Source: Torreya grandis
Lineage: Eukaryota > Streptophyta > Pinopsida > Cupressales > Taxaceae
DNA length: 64,000 nucleotides
Direction of reading: 5' to 3'
NCBI GenBank assembly: GCA_037957365.1
Contig: JARHVA010000021.1
Location: 2,838,501-2,902,500, forward strand
Positions 49,548-61,100 of this stretch are shown piece after piece. The number at the start of each line of letters is the position of its first letter. Position 1 is the first letter of the stretch. A model generated the notes under the pieces. That model had not been told where the DNA came from and did not search any database. It saw only the letters and a list, made by a program, of their open reading frames with translations. A program made the position numbers and the translations under genes.

Positions 49548-50620
49548 ATGGCAGTTTAAGGCCCCTGGGGTAACTATTTTAGCCCACTCAATTTAACTCC
49601 ACCTCTACATGAGCTACCACACAGTTCAAGGAAGAATTTCCTTAAATTCTTTGGTGATGGGAGAGTTCATCTTGATGAAATTATTGCAGCCTTCAACATA
49701 GCCTGTGGTGTGATAGGTGTGGAGTATGAAGATGTAGTAGTCACACTATTTGTAGAAACATTACAAGGTGTTGTCGTAGACTAGTTCTATCATCTACAGG
49801 CCCAGACTGTGACTAACTAGAACACCCTCAAAGTCAAATTCAAGGCCAGATTCAAGCTTGCAAAAGATGTGCAGCCCTATTGGCCTAGCTCACACAAATG
49901 AATAAAGAGCCTCATGAACTTATGAGGGACTTCATTGCCAAATTTGACAAGTTGAGGAACAAGATTCCTACTATTGCTCGACCAACAACTAAGAATCTCA
50001 AATTCTTCTTCATCAACTCTTAGCTTCTTGAAGTGAGTTTCTTATTGAGATGTGTTGGTCACATAAACCTTGTCACAGCTCAGGATTTGGTCATTGAGGT
50101 GGAAGATGATCTTATCTTGGCAAGAAAGATAAGAAGAGATCTTAATAGAGGCAAATCTTCATCTATAGGAACTACTGGTCCAATGGTGCAAAAGCTGGTA
50201 AATGAGTTGCTAGCTCTCAAAAAGGAAATAGCACAAGGGATGTCTTCTGCTCCTTCATACAAAGATATACCAAGGAGAACATTTCCTAATCAATCATACC
50301 AAGGCAACACTGCCAGGCATCAAGGGTAGATAAATCATCTTCCTCCCCCATAGGAAAAACTTGCCATTGAAGCACCTTCAACCAATTCAACAGTTGGATA
50401 TCTTAAAACATAATCTGATTTCTTCTTCCAGCCTAAGTTAAACCCAGAAGATGATGCTAATCTCTTCATAAAGGGAGAAGAAGAATTAGCTGACGACTCC
50501 AACATTAGTTTCCTGAATTATCAAGATGAACCCAGAAGTAAAAGTGAAATGTTTGATGGATCATCCACTGTATTCACCCAGTCCTAGAACCAGTCAACCC
50601 AACAAGCTGATAAGGAAAAA
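49548..50620 (+). pseudogene. Element B gag remnant
   Basis: From ATG 49548 (MAV then a stop). The capsid core reads NFLKFFGDGRVHLDEIIAAF (about 49630-49690), VVVTLFVETLQGVVVD, a stop where Trp is expected, FYHLQAQ, another stop for Trp, and NTLKVKFKARFK (about 49823-49858). A later open piece (50033-50329) reads LLRCVGHINLVTAQDLVIEV, LARKIRRDLNRGKSS and ends with Arg/Gln-rich text. No zinc knuckle is visible, which is common in this branch. The stops are TAG at conserved Trp or Gln positions. Confidence 0.82.
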
Positions 50621-50900
50621 ATAAAAGAGTGATCTCAACTAGTAGTTTCAATTGCTAATCGGGGAACCACTCTGCCTTTTCAATCAAAGGACTTGGTGAT
50701 CGCTAAAAAAGTAAGTACCTCAAGTATGCCTTCACCTTCAACTTCAATTTTGAAGATCAGTCCTCCCTCCTAAAAATTAGAATGATGAACTACCTTTCCC
50801 TATTCCTAATTCATTTCAGACATTTAATATAATCGACCATGTCAAGAAAACCAAAATTCAAATGTCTAAATTTGAATTCTTGTAATCTAACCCTGAGTAG

Positions 50901-51515
50901 TTGGATAAGTTGGTTCAGTGTGTAAAGAATAAATCCATCCCTGCAGGACCAACTATTCCAAAGGTGACTCCCACATCCATTCAAAATAACCTTGTCATTA
51001 CTCCTCCTGCTGCTCCCAGGAAGACAAAACCATTTTATGTCTCCATGCTGATAAATGGACACCAGCTGAAAAATTGTATCATAGACTCAGGTGCTTCTAA
51101 CAATGTCATGCTTGCCAAAGTGGTAGAATCTCTTGGTCTCACACTAACCAAGACATTTGGGAGTTTCTTCTCCATGGAGAACAAGCAAGTGCCACTCTTT
51201 GGACAAATCAAGGATGCCCAATTTGCATTTGTGACATTCCCAGACAAGAGAATTAAGACGATAGTCCTGGTGGCTGATATCCCAGCCTCATACAACATTC
51301 TTCTTGGGCAAAATTTTTGCAAGGATGTTGGTGGCAAGTTAAGTATGGACCTGTCTGAAGCAAGGATCCCAGTCAAAGGTGTCATGCAGAGATTGCTCCC
51401 TGAGAAGGAGGTAAAATATGTTGTCACTCAAACATCAACACTTGAAGCTCAAATTCTATTTGAGTCTTCAGGCATGGGTAATTACTTCCTAACTATAGAG
51501 GATGTCCCTGTCTGA
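50901..51515 (+). pseudogene. Element B aspartic protease (longest undamaged domain)
   Basis: A 204-codon open frame. The protease starts near residue 37 with KPFYVSMLINGHQLKNCIID, then SGASNNVMLAKVVESLGL; DSGAS is the intact active site. It continues with GQIKDAQFAFVTFPDKRIKT and IPASYNILLGQNFCKD, the flap and C-terminal 'YNilLGr' motif, and ends ISVxD-like KLSMDLSEARIPV. Retroviral-type proteases work as dimers to mature gag and pol. The domain is complete, but upstream gag and downstream pol are broken, so it is part of a dead polyprotein. Confidence 0.92.
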
Positions 51516-51633
51516 TTTGATGAAATTTCTAAATGTGACAGTCTAACAATTGATTCAAATAAAATAGTAGAAGAATTGATAGGATGCAGTGCAAGTGCAA
51601 AAGAATCCTCCCCTTCAATTGAATAAAAATATA

Positions 51634-52180
51634 AGAAAAGGTCAATTTATGATAATGTGTGGATTCTCAAATTTGATGGTAGCTATTCTTCTACCTGCTC
51701 GGGGGCTGGGATTGTGTTGATATCTCCTCAAGGAGATATTTTACCCTATTCTTATAAATTATAGTTTAGCAATACCAATAATACTGTTGTCTATGAATCA
51801 CTGTTGCTCAGATTAAAGGCCTCTTAGGATAGAGGTGTCAAACTCCTTCATGCCAAAGGAGATGTTGAGCTGGTGGGTTGCCAGGTTAGGAACTTGTACC
51901 AAACTAAAAATGAGAGATTGCACCATTACCACAATCTGGTTTGGGATCAAATTGAAAGTTCTGATGCTTTTAGCATCTCTACAGTACCTAGGGAATTTAA
52001 TGACTGAGTTGATGCATTAGTTATTTCTACAACTCTTTTAGTTCCTCACCAAGATTTTAAGGGAGACAAGTACATTATCAAACTTGTCTTTCGACCAAGT
52101 GTGCCTGACAATGCCAATCATTGGCAAGTGTTCAATGGCAACAACCAAATCATTGCCATTCTAGAATAAAAAGGCAGCTT
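51634..52180 (+). pseudogene. Element B RNase H-like domain located between protease and RT
   Basis: In one frame the text reads WILKFDGSYSSTCSGAGIVL, ISPQGDILPYSYKL, a stop, FSNTNNTVVYESLLLRLKAS, a stop, KGDVELVGCQV and VPREFND-stop-VDAL. The four catalytic acids of RNase H can be placed: Asp at 51675-51677, Glu at 51795-51797, Asp at 51861-51863 and Asp at 52011-52013, all in the same frame. The 'FDGS..GAGIVL.SP.G', 'TNN..YE.L' and 'GD.ELV..QV' pattern matches the plant/archaeal-type RNase H that Tat-lineage elements acquired in addition to the usual Ty3 RNase H. Its position before RT is notable. Two stops and the Trp-to-stop near the last Asp inactivate it. Confidence 0.82.
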
Positions 52181-52352
52181 TGAATAGCTTCACTTTGAAG
52201 GTAGTGAGGCTCAAAGACTTGAATCAGCCCTTGAAACAAGTTCAGACGTAGGTGAAGAATTCCTATAGCTAAAAGGGAATAAAATCCCAAAAGGACTAGT
52301 TTCTCTTGAGAAACTATTTAACAAGCACGACAGGTTCATCAAACAGCAACCA

Positions 52353-53450
52353 ATGGATTCAAGCTCCTCCCAAGAGTTTGATCAAATAAATTTGGGTACT
52401 AAGGAAAATCCCAAGATGGTGAACATTGGGAAGTGTTACACTCCTAAGGAGAAGATCAAGTTTACTGCCCTACTTCGCCATTACATGGATGTTTTGGCAT
52501 ACTCCTATGATGATCTGAAGTTGCTCAGGCCTAAAGAAATTCACCATAAAATTTCTCTCAAGATTGATTCGGTGCCTTACAAGTAGAAATCTCAGTAGTA
52601 TAACCAAAGGTATCAGGTACTATTCTATCTAAAATATAGAAAATGTTGAATGCTAGAATAATTTTCTCAATCCATCATTCCACATGGATTGCAACCATAG
52701 TTCCTGTGAGGAAAAGGAATGGCAAAATTCACCTCTACATGGATTTTAGGAATTTGAATCAATCCTCCCTAAAGGATAATTACCCTCTTCCCATCATGGA
52801 TCAAGTCCTTCAGATGATGACTAGTTCAGAGATGTTATCAATGCTAGATGGCTTCTTAGGGTATAATCAAGTAGAAGTTGGCAAAGCAGACCAGTATAAG
52901 ACTACCTTCACCATGCATTGGGGCACCTTTGCATATCGAAGAATGCCATTTGGCTTGATAAATGCTAGCACCAATTTTTAGAGATCAATGGACCTTGCTT
53001 TCAAAGATGAAATTGGTAAGTTCATTGTGGTGTACCTTGATGATTTAACAGTCTTTTCTAGGCAATGTCCTAATCATGTGCATCATTTGTAATAAGTGCT
53101 GGAATGATGTCGTTAGAATGGTATTTCTCTAAATCCCAAGAAGTCTATCTTTGGGGTTATAAAAGGGAAACTTCTTAGACACATTGTATCTCGAGAAGGC
53201 ATAAAGATTGATTCAAAAAGAGTCAAATCCATCCAAGAGCTTACTTTGCCCACGAGTAAGACTACAGTTCACTCTTTCTTTGGAAAGGTGAACTTTCTAC
53301 GAAGGTTCATTCCTGAGTTCACTGAGAAGACTCACGACATTATGAACATGATGAAGGGAAAGGCCACTTTCTGTTGGACTAAAGAAGACAAATTGGCATT
53401 TTGAGACATCAAGACATCTATCACCCATGCCCCAATTCTGATTTGTCTAG
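52353..53450 (+). pseudogene. Element B reverse transcriptase remnant
   Basis: The connection region reads GKCYTPKEKIKFTALLRHYM and YDDLKLLRPKEIHHKI (52353-52586). The RT fingers and palm follow: TIVPVRKRNGKIHLYMDFRN (near 52695), KDNYPLPIMDQVLQMM, MLDGFLGYNQVEVGKADQYK (near 52843) and FAYRRMPFGLINASTNF. The active site YLDD is intact at 53033-53044 in FIVVYLDDLTVFSR. The thumb reads HIVSREGIKIDSKRVKSI and HSFFGKVNFLRRFIPEFTEK. A 112-codon open stretch spans 52643-52981. Stops include a TAG for the Gln expected after NF and several near 53090. Confidence 0.94.
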
Positions 53451-53815
53451 ATTATACCAAAAATTTCACAATGTATAGTTATGCTTCTGAGCACACACTT
53501 TCAACAATTATGGTTCAACAGAATAAAGAAGGTGTGGAATCTGCCATATCCTTCATGAGCTATCCTCTCAAATCTCATGAGCTAAAGTATTCAAATCTAG
53601 AGAAGCATGCTTATGCAGTGGTAAAGGTAGTAAAGCACTTCTATTTTTACATCTTGAATTCCCACATTATTGCCCTGCTTCTTGATACCACAGTCAAATC
53701 CATATTAACTCAACAATAGTTTGGAACCAAAAGGGGCAATTAAGTTGCTAAAATCCATGAGTTTCATCTTGTTATCAAACCAATGAAGCTTGTGTAGGGA
53801 AGGGGTCTCTGCTAA
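53451..53815 (+). pseudogene. Element B second (Ty3-type) RNase H, degenerate
   Basis: Follows RT in the normal Ty3 position. It reads FTMYSYASEHTLSTIMVQQN then SYPLKSHELKYSNLEKHAYA. In active Ty3 enzymes the first strand has an Asp (lYlDASe); here it is YSYASE, so the first catalytic Asp is missing. The Glu in NLEKHA remains. Loss of this site together with a second RNase H upstream fits the known pattern in Tat elements that the original domain decays once another is acquired. Confidence 0.85.
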
Positions 53816-55166
53816 TTGATTGATGATAACAGACTAGAAGAAATAGGGCATGAAGCAGCAAAAATTGAAGACAAGCCAACAGTCCTCTTTGTCTCCACCA
53901 TGAATGAGTGGTATTCAAGTATTGCTCATTTCCTTACTTATGGTGAGTGTCCTACTCACCTGTCTCATAAAGGAAAGAGGACTATCAAGTTAAAATTTGC
54001 CAATTTTGTCCTATGGGACAATGGCCTGTATAAGAGAAACCTCGATGGGGTGTTCCTTCACTACATGGATAAAGAGCAACAAAACCAACTTTTGGAGTCC
54101 TTCCATGATTTGGCCTATGGAGGACATTTTTATGCACATGTAACTACCCATAAGATTCTACGAGCTAGGTATTACTGGCCTACTCTATTTCAAGATGCAT
54201 ATAAATGGGTACGAAGATGTGAACTGTGCCAACAATTTGTTGGAAGACTCAAGTTAGTTGCTTTGCCTCTTAAGCTAGTGGTAATAAAAGAGCCATTTCA
54301 GCAATGGAGAATTGATTTCATTAGTGATGTAAACCTATCTTGAAGTGCTGAACATGATTATGTCTTTATAGCCACGGATTACTTCACCAAATGGGTGGAA
54401 GCTATTCCAGCCAAGCATGCTACTTCAGAAGTAGTATGCAATTTCCTCAAGGAAAACATCATTTCCAAGTTTAGGGTCCCAACCAAGATTATGACAGACA
54501 ATGTAGCCTATTTCTCTTCCCATGAGATTACTTAGTTCTATTTTTATTATGGGATTACCCTCTCCCACTCCTCTGATTATTTTTCACAAGGGAATGGCCA
54601 AGCATAATCGAGCAACAAGAACCTAGTGACCATCATCAGGAAGCTGAAGGATGATAACCAATGAACATGGCATAAAGCTTTGGTTGATGCTTTATGGGAA
54701 GATACAATTACACCCAAGAGGGTGATAGGTATGTCACCATTCCAAATTTTGTATGGTCTTGATGCAGAGATACCAATCATCCTAGAATTGCCAGCACTAA
54801 AATTGGCAAAGGCAGTTGAGAATCAGACATATGAAAGCTCCATCAACATAAGAATCATGTGCCTGACTACACTAGATGAGCAACAAACTATGGTGGTGGA
54901 CCAAATTGATGTGCATCAAAGTCTGGTGAAGAAGCTCTTTGAGCAAAAAGCAAAAACCCATGATTTTTAGATTGGAGATTAAGTTCTGTTATGGGACAAG
55001 AGAAGAGAACCAAAGGGAATGCATGGGAAATTTGAATCCCTATGGAGAGGCCTGTTTGATATTCATCAGCTCAATGGTGAAAATAGTTTCTTGCTAAAGT
55101 ATCAAGATGGCACACCCTTTTCTCTACCTCATAATGGGCAACATTTGAAGCACTTCAATTCTTGAA
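53816..55166 (+). pseudogene. Element B integrase remnant
   Basis: A 175-codon open frame (53816-54343) carries the zinc-binding part, FHDLAYGGHFYAHVTTHKIL then YYWPTLFQDAYKWVRRCELC. The core follows: QQWRIDFISDV with the first Asp, YVFIATDYFTKWVEAIPAKH, RVPTKIMTDNVAYFS with the second Asp, and FSQGNGQA directly followed by a stop codon (54605-54607) where the catalytic Glu codon belongs. The tail (54680-54970) reads GMSPFQILYGLDAEIPI, and GKFESLWRGLFDIHQLNGEN precedes the end near HFNS (55163). It would insert element DNA; it is dead. Confidence 0.93.
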
Positions 55167-55377
55167 GTATCAGATAAGATCATTTGTACATATGTGTAAT
55201 TTTTGTATAGTCTTTAGTTCTATTTTGTGTTGTTCATTTTCATTTCTTTTTGGTGCCTTTATTTTTAGGTAGCATGACTTTGTAGCCCAATGACATACTT
55301 GAAGGCACTGGAGATTCTAGTTTCTACTCCCTTTGATTATTTTTACAATAGATGGAAGTTCCCCAATTGGAACCAGC
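55167..55377 (+). other. Element B 3' untranslated region
   Basis: About 210 bp between the integrase end and the 3' LTR. T-rich, with no coding signal. No textbook purine tract is seen immediately before the LTR; GATGGAAG near 55352 is the closest. Confidence 0.5.
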
Positions 55378-57725
55378 TGTTGTTCCCAAAATTTGTCACT
55401 CATTTTTGGGGACAACATATCAACTATTTTGGTCTTGCAGACCAAAATTCTCTCTCCCATTCTCAAAAAATGTTCTAAGTATTCAAATTCTTCAATTATT
55501 CGAGTCTTCTCAGCTAGAGAACTTGCAAGTTCAACAGGCAGGCTTTCTCAGAAAGAAGTTCCAACACTTAGGCATTTTCAAGGCTAGTTCAACATCGAAG
55601 TTCAATCAAAAGACTTATCGACAGGCTTCAAAAAAAATATTGAACCATTAAACCATTGAACCATTGAACCCCACCTCCAAAGGTTCAAAGGTTCAATGGG
55701 TTCAAAGGTTTAATGACATCTGTAGACTTAAAAGAGTTAAGCGCTTCGATAAGTTCAAAGTTCAATAGCTTCAAAGGACTTAAAGAAAAGAAGGCTTCGA
55801 AGAGTGAAGGTTGAACCGTTGAACCATTAAACCTTGAACCAAAATGGTTCAATGAGTTCAATGGTTGAACGAGTTCAATAAGATCAAAAGACTTAAACGA
55901 AAGAAGAGTTCAAAGAAGAAAGATTGAACTGTTGAACCGTTGAACCTTGAACCAAAATGGTTCAAAGGTTCAAGGTTCAACGAGTTTAATAAAGTTTGAA
56001 AGACTTCGAAGAAAAAAGGATTCAAAGAACAAAGAATGAACCATTGAACTATTGAACCTTGAACCAAAAGAGTTCAAAGTTCAAAGGTTCAATAAGTTCA
56101 ATAGAAAAGAAAAGGATCTATAAACTTTGAAGGACCAAAGGATTCTAAGAAAGAATGAACCATTGAACTTTGAACCAAAATGGTTCAAATTTCAAAGGTT
56201 TAAAGGTTCAAGGAAGCTTTGAGTGAAGGAAGGAAGTGGAAGATTCTAGAGATAAGTTCGAAGAGATGGTTCAACCGAAGACCAAAGAAGTGATTGAACC
56301 AAGGAGCCGATAGGACCGCTCAAACCATTGAACCATTGAATCGATGAACTCTCATGGTTCAAAGGTTCAAGGTTCAACATGGTTCAAATGACCAAGTGAC
56401 CAGTGACATCCCTATGGATTTCAAATTCAAGGTAACAAAATGCCTGTTTATTTTCAAATGTGGCACGGACCTGAGAACAAACTCAACGACTAGTTGAAGA
56501 AGAAGCTAAAAGAGCCTGCAGAAAGGGAAGAGATACCCTGAGAGCTTAGATCATGAGGAAGAGACAAAATGTGTTAAGAGAAGAGGGAACAAGAGGGAAA
56601 GGCCAAAAATATTTGTGCAAGAGTTATTTCTAGTTGGTGAAATAGTCCACTAGGTGGACATCAGAAAGTGTGAGCACTCAAGGATGCGGCCTATTTTTAT
56701 CCATCAAGTAAAGGTGAAGTGGAAAATTTTGAAAATATCAGGAAGAGGAACAAGTAGCCTATACTTTGGAGGAGATATCTGAGATGAATTGACATGCCAC
56801 AGTTACTATCGATGCCCTATTCTAGCATGGCCCCTTGACAGAACTAAAAATGCATTCAAGGCATTGAATGCAGCATGGGCCATTCCATGAAACAAAGTGC
56901 CAAGTTTTTCTTGACTCCTATATATTGTAATCTCTTATTTTATGCAAAGGAGATCTTTTTGTTATCAGAAGCAAAACTCTACCCAAATTGAAAGGCATTA
57001 CTGAGACTTTGAGCTCAGATTGTTAATCATATTTTGTTATTTGAATGAGAAAACAAGTGACCTTTTAGACTTTATGCTGGAATAGCTTGTGTTGTTGAGG
57101 AAATTGTTCTTATGCGTGTTTCCTAAATGCAATCTTGTCCATTTAATTAAATAATCAGAACTAGTGGAAGTAAGCAGGAAGGTGTCCTGAAGCCAACTGT
57201 GGAGAGACTTTGTGCTGCCATAATTATCTTTAGTGTGTGTGTTTTCAGTTTGTTCCTATGTAAAGGATCTTTAGATGACTTTGTGCCCCCATTGTCCTTC
57301 ATATTTCACTCTTTGGCATTTGAGGTGGAGACTTTGTGCTACACCTCATTCTGCTAGTTATTATGCCATGTTACATTTATTTATCAGTTACCTACCAGAA
57401 AGAATTCCTACTGTGTGCTGCAAACCACTTCTGAAAGAAGAGAAGTGCCTTCAGTGTTTTCACAAAAATTCTCCTATGTCTATGAACATCATCTCTAAAA
57501 AAGAGAGATGGATGGTGTTGTCCTACCCCTGAGTATTATTTTCTGCTTATATATATAGTATATATCACTTCATATTTATAGGAAACCTTCCCTTGATGAG
57601 AGGAGAGATTTGTCCCCTTTTGATGTGGTAAACCTGCACATTTGACTGATCAATATCCTTATGCTGTGGTTGAAACAACCTATTTTTCCCATCAGTTAGC
57701 TAGTGAAAAAATATTCACCCAATAA
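55378..57725 (+). repeat. Element B 3' LTR
   Basis: About 2.35 kb, matching 46883-49206, including the palindromic array and 'tatatatatagtatat' near 57548. Open frames at 55290-55651 cross the LTR start and are not genes. Confidence 0.9.
55600..56395. repeat. Palindromic TTGAACC/GGTTCAA array, 3' LTR copy
   Basis: Same block structure as 47100-47870, with further TTGAACC/GGTTCAA units and slightly different block lengths. Confidence 0.9.
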
Positions 57726-57730
57726 ATAGT

Positions 57731-58102
57731 CACCACAAAAAAATTTCACACATGCCACACTCCCTTATAGGCCGTACAAGTGCTAAATTCCATTGATTTT
57801 TAGTTAGAGAACCTAGAAGTTTCAGATGAAACTAAAATTATTGAAATGAAATATGAAAAATTAGACATTAGAAAGAAAAATAGGATGCTTTCCCACATTC
57901 AAAACTATGCCACTTGCATTTGAGACCCCAAAATGACCCCTAGGTGACTCAAAGTGACATATAGACTAATTAGACCATGACCAAGCCTAAAGACATATGA
58001 TATGACATTAAATACACCCTATAACATTATATTATACCCCTATATAAGTTTTTTAATATAGGGGGGTTGACCCATTTTGACTTGTGGTCAAAACGGTCAA
58101 CA
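57731..58102 (-). repeat. Element L right copy (5' LTR), piece 3 with terminal palindrome
   Basis: Matches 35235-35607. It ends with a 36-bp imperfect palindrome (58066-58101), arms GTTGACCCATTTTGAC and GTCAAAACGGTCAAC around a short loop, then CA at 58102. Confidence 0.85.
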
Positions 58103-58148
58103 CTACCCAACAATAACATGTTTGTTGCATATTACCCAACTTGTATGA
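58103..58148 (+). repeat. Dispersed repeat H, copy 2, middle part
   Basis: CTACCCAACAATAACATG and CCAACTTGTATG match 19343-19390 of copy 1. This places the L insertion inside H. Element C2 begins at 58149, cutting H again. Confidence 0.72.
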
Positions 58149-61100
58149 TGTTAAAGGTATAATCACTAAGAGCAGAGGGTGAATCAATGAGCCTAGATAA
58201 TCCAACTTCAATTCAAAATATATAAAACTCTTAATCATTAAATACATACATTTATGAAGCATACACATCATTCATATTAATGAACAAGACAGACAATGCG
58301 AGATCAATCACATAACACATGACATACATGGGAAATCCTCTTGGAGAATAAAACCCACTGGAACCCATAATTGGAATATTATCCTATAATAACAAGAACT
58401 AATTTATACCATCTACAAATGATCAAGGAACTACCATTCCTAGTTGTAGTGAGATTTTGATCCCAAAAGGAGCTTCTACACTTGTCTAGTTGAGCAACCA
58501 TAACAACTAGACTCTTAGCAAGTTTCACCTTGTAAGGAGGATAAAACTCCCTTAGATGTTGAGAAAATAAAATAACACATTTGAATACCTCCACCTTTGA
58601 ATTGATGTCTTTAACACATAATAATGGAACTCTGATTATCACACTTCACCTTCAATCAACACTCCCTATTGGCCAAAGCACATTACATACTTGAATCAAT
58701 ACACAAAGATTAATTAGGATACATTACATATCCTAACTAACCCCACTCTTCAACTCTACACACTCAATGCATCCTTCATAGCAACAACTCTATTATAGCT
58801 TAAACAACATGACTAGATAGTCATACACATAATCTACACACTGATCTACCTCTCAAATCAACCACTAAGCTCATACAAACATCAACAATCCTTTGCTCAC
58901 ACACAAGGTATGCAAACCAAACTTTTGGATCACTCTAGACCTTTTTGCTCATGCTCAACATACAAGAGCACTATTTTGACCTCAAAAACATGACCTACAG
59001 GTCATACACATAGTCCTTAACTTTCTCTACTTCTCAACCCATCCATTGGGCACACTCGACCTCCTCACTTCTTTGCTTCAATGCTCACACCTCTCCAACA
59101 AGCCTAAAAACCATCTCCTTTGCTTTCACTATCTATAGAGCCTTCATGATAAACAACTTCTTGGTTGGCCATTAGACTTGCCTTAACCCTTAAGTCTTAT
59201 TTTATATCAAGACACAACTCAAAATAATCTTCATAGACTGGTTATAGCGTCTATGGGTCACCCTTAAGCAGCCACACCTTTTAATAAGGCCCTTGTAGCT
59301 CTTATAGGTCTCATAGAGACCTATTCACCCACTTCACACTTGAACCAAAAAAATAAAAACTTAGGTTCACTTATAAAATTATAGGTCCACTCCACATGAC
59401 CCTTAAGTCACACCCACATAGGTCCAAGCCACCTGGAACACCAAATCCACACTTGAACTTACCAATTAGGTCACCTCTCTCTTCAGGTCTTCATACTTAG
59501 AAAAACATAGTCACAAACTTCTAAGTCAGACATTCAAGTTACTCACATAACCACATGAAAAAGTTATATGGATATAACCTCCAAGATCTCTACAACACCT
59601 ACATATGCCTTAGACACTCCAACACAGGCCAAAATGCATCAAACTATCTTAATCAAGATGACCACTCAAATTGGTTATATATTGTCAAAATACAATCAAG
59701 CTATTTTGACTTTACACATCTGATCAAGAGCCAGCTATATCAATCAAAGCCTTCTTAGAAGTCTTTGAGACTTATACAACATATCCATGCTTATTTTCTT
59801 CTTCAATTCATCTCAGAACACTTTCAACTTGCTTATGCAAGATGGTCACTCAATATGTTAGTAACCTTCAGGGACATAGTCAACTTCTTAACCTTTGTTC
59901 ATACAGAATATAGATTGGTCAATCCGTTATAATACATACAGAGTATCCTTATGGATTCTACAATACTCCCCAATATCCATTTCACCATTAAACATTGAAA
60001 CAACATCTATATAAGCTCAATTACTCTTCTTGGGTTACTTACGATTTATGGACAAACACATAGTCAACTTTGAACATTAATATATTTGATTTTCCACAAT
60101 TTCAGATCTTCAAATCAAGTTCATTAGATGCATTGTGGAGTCCTCTTCATCTTTTATTTTTATAACACCAATAAATTAAAATTATATAAAAATTTATGGA
60201 CAAAATATAGATCTATGGTTTTTACCTATGATAAATTCAAATATTCAAATACAAATGGTCACAGTTAACCTTTGAACATAATGCTTGCATCTCGTGTCCT
60301 CTCAAATTTAGATCAATCTCACACCATTAATCTTATCTAAACTTTAACACATATTTTTCCAATCCCAAATGTTAATCCTTAGTCACTTTGAACTCATCTT
60401 GTGCAATCTTGAAATGTTGACTCAAAATGCTCCATCGATCTTTGTGGATTAGTTAGTTCTTTAGCAATCAACACTCACTATTCGATCAATCTATACAAAT
60501 ACCCACTCATCATTAGATCCTTATCGTTTACCTTTGCTCAGTCATTAAACATCAATTAAATGTCCTCATCTTGTTTATTCCTAAATTTTTAGACAAAGTG
60601 TGCATCGTCGATCTTGATCAAACTATAACTTACGCATGACTATGGGAACCTTGCTTATTTGCCTAGAAGGCCAACTTTGGACCTTAAAAAATTTCACCAC
60701 ACTTCAATGGATGATCTAAAATTTAGACCAAATGATCTCCTCACATAGGAGAATCCAACCATATAACAATATACTCCTAGATCCCTTGTGCATTTGAGAT
60801 ATAATTCCAGTAAAAACATTCTCAAAATCTTTTGTCACAGAGCCAACTATATCAAAAACTTGTTTGGGAGACCAACTTTGAACATGCATAACTTTTGTCA
60901 TGCTTAAGCGCATGATCTAAAATTTATCAAAAATAAACTAGGATAAAGAATGAACAAACCCATATGAGAAGTTTCTCTTGACACCTTCACATTTGTAAGA
61001 TATGACACCATCAAAAATCTCACTCAAATTTTCTTGCCATATTGCAAAATTGGCTATGGGAAAACACAATCAAAATGCCTAGGAGCCCAACTTTTCTCAT

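Larger units (their letters stand above)
46883..57725 (+). mobile_element. Element B: full-length Ty3/Tat-type retrotransposon nested in L's LTR
   Basis: LTRs are about 46883-49206 and 55378-57725, starting TGTTCC and TGTTGTTCC. AATAGT occurs on both sides (46875-46880 and 57725-57730), fitting a target duplication; exact ends are uncertain by a few bases. Interior + strand order: primer site (49211-49227), gag, aspartic protease, an RNase H-like domain, RT, a second degenerate RNase H, integrase. The extra RNase H domain and the primer site type point to the Tat/Ogre branch. Many in-frame stops make it inactive, but it is the best preserved Ty3 element in the window. Confidence 0.92.
30469..58102 (-). 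mobile_element. Element L: giant-LTR, gag-protease retrotransposon, split by elements A and B
   Basis: Left LTR 30469-35607 (about 5.1 kb). The right LTR is in three pieces (39309-41800, 44551-46880, 57731-58102) that total about 5.2 kb once elements A and B are removed. The interior (35608-39308) codes gag and protease on the minus strand only. LTRs start TGTTGACC on the minus strand. Flanks CGACC (30464-30468) and CTACC (58103-58107) fit a 5-bp target duplication with one mutation; the unoccupied copy of H has CTACC. LTRs longer than the coding interior and no RT make this a LARD-like or TR-GAG-like derivative of the Tat/Ogre branch. Confidence 0.85.

Noticed and set aside
55290..55651. Three overlapping open frames at the 3' LTR of element B
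   Set aside because: They cross the LTR boundary in different frames and have no counterpart domain in the 5' LTR.
48680..57532. Possible LTR-encoded protein (48680-48935 and 57275-57532)
   Set aside because: Both LTRs give related peptides because the DNA is duplicated, but start, length and frame are not conserved and no domain is seen.
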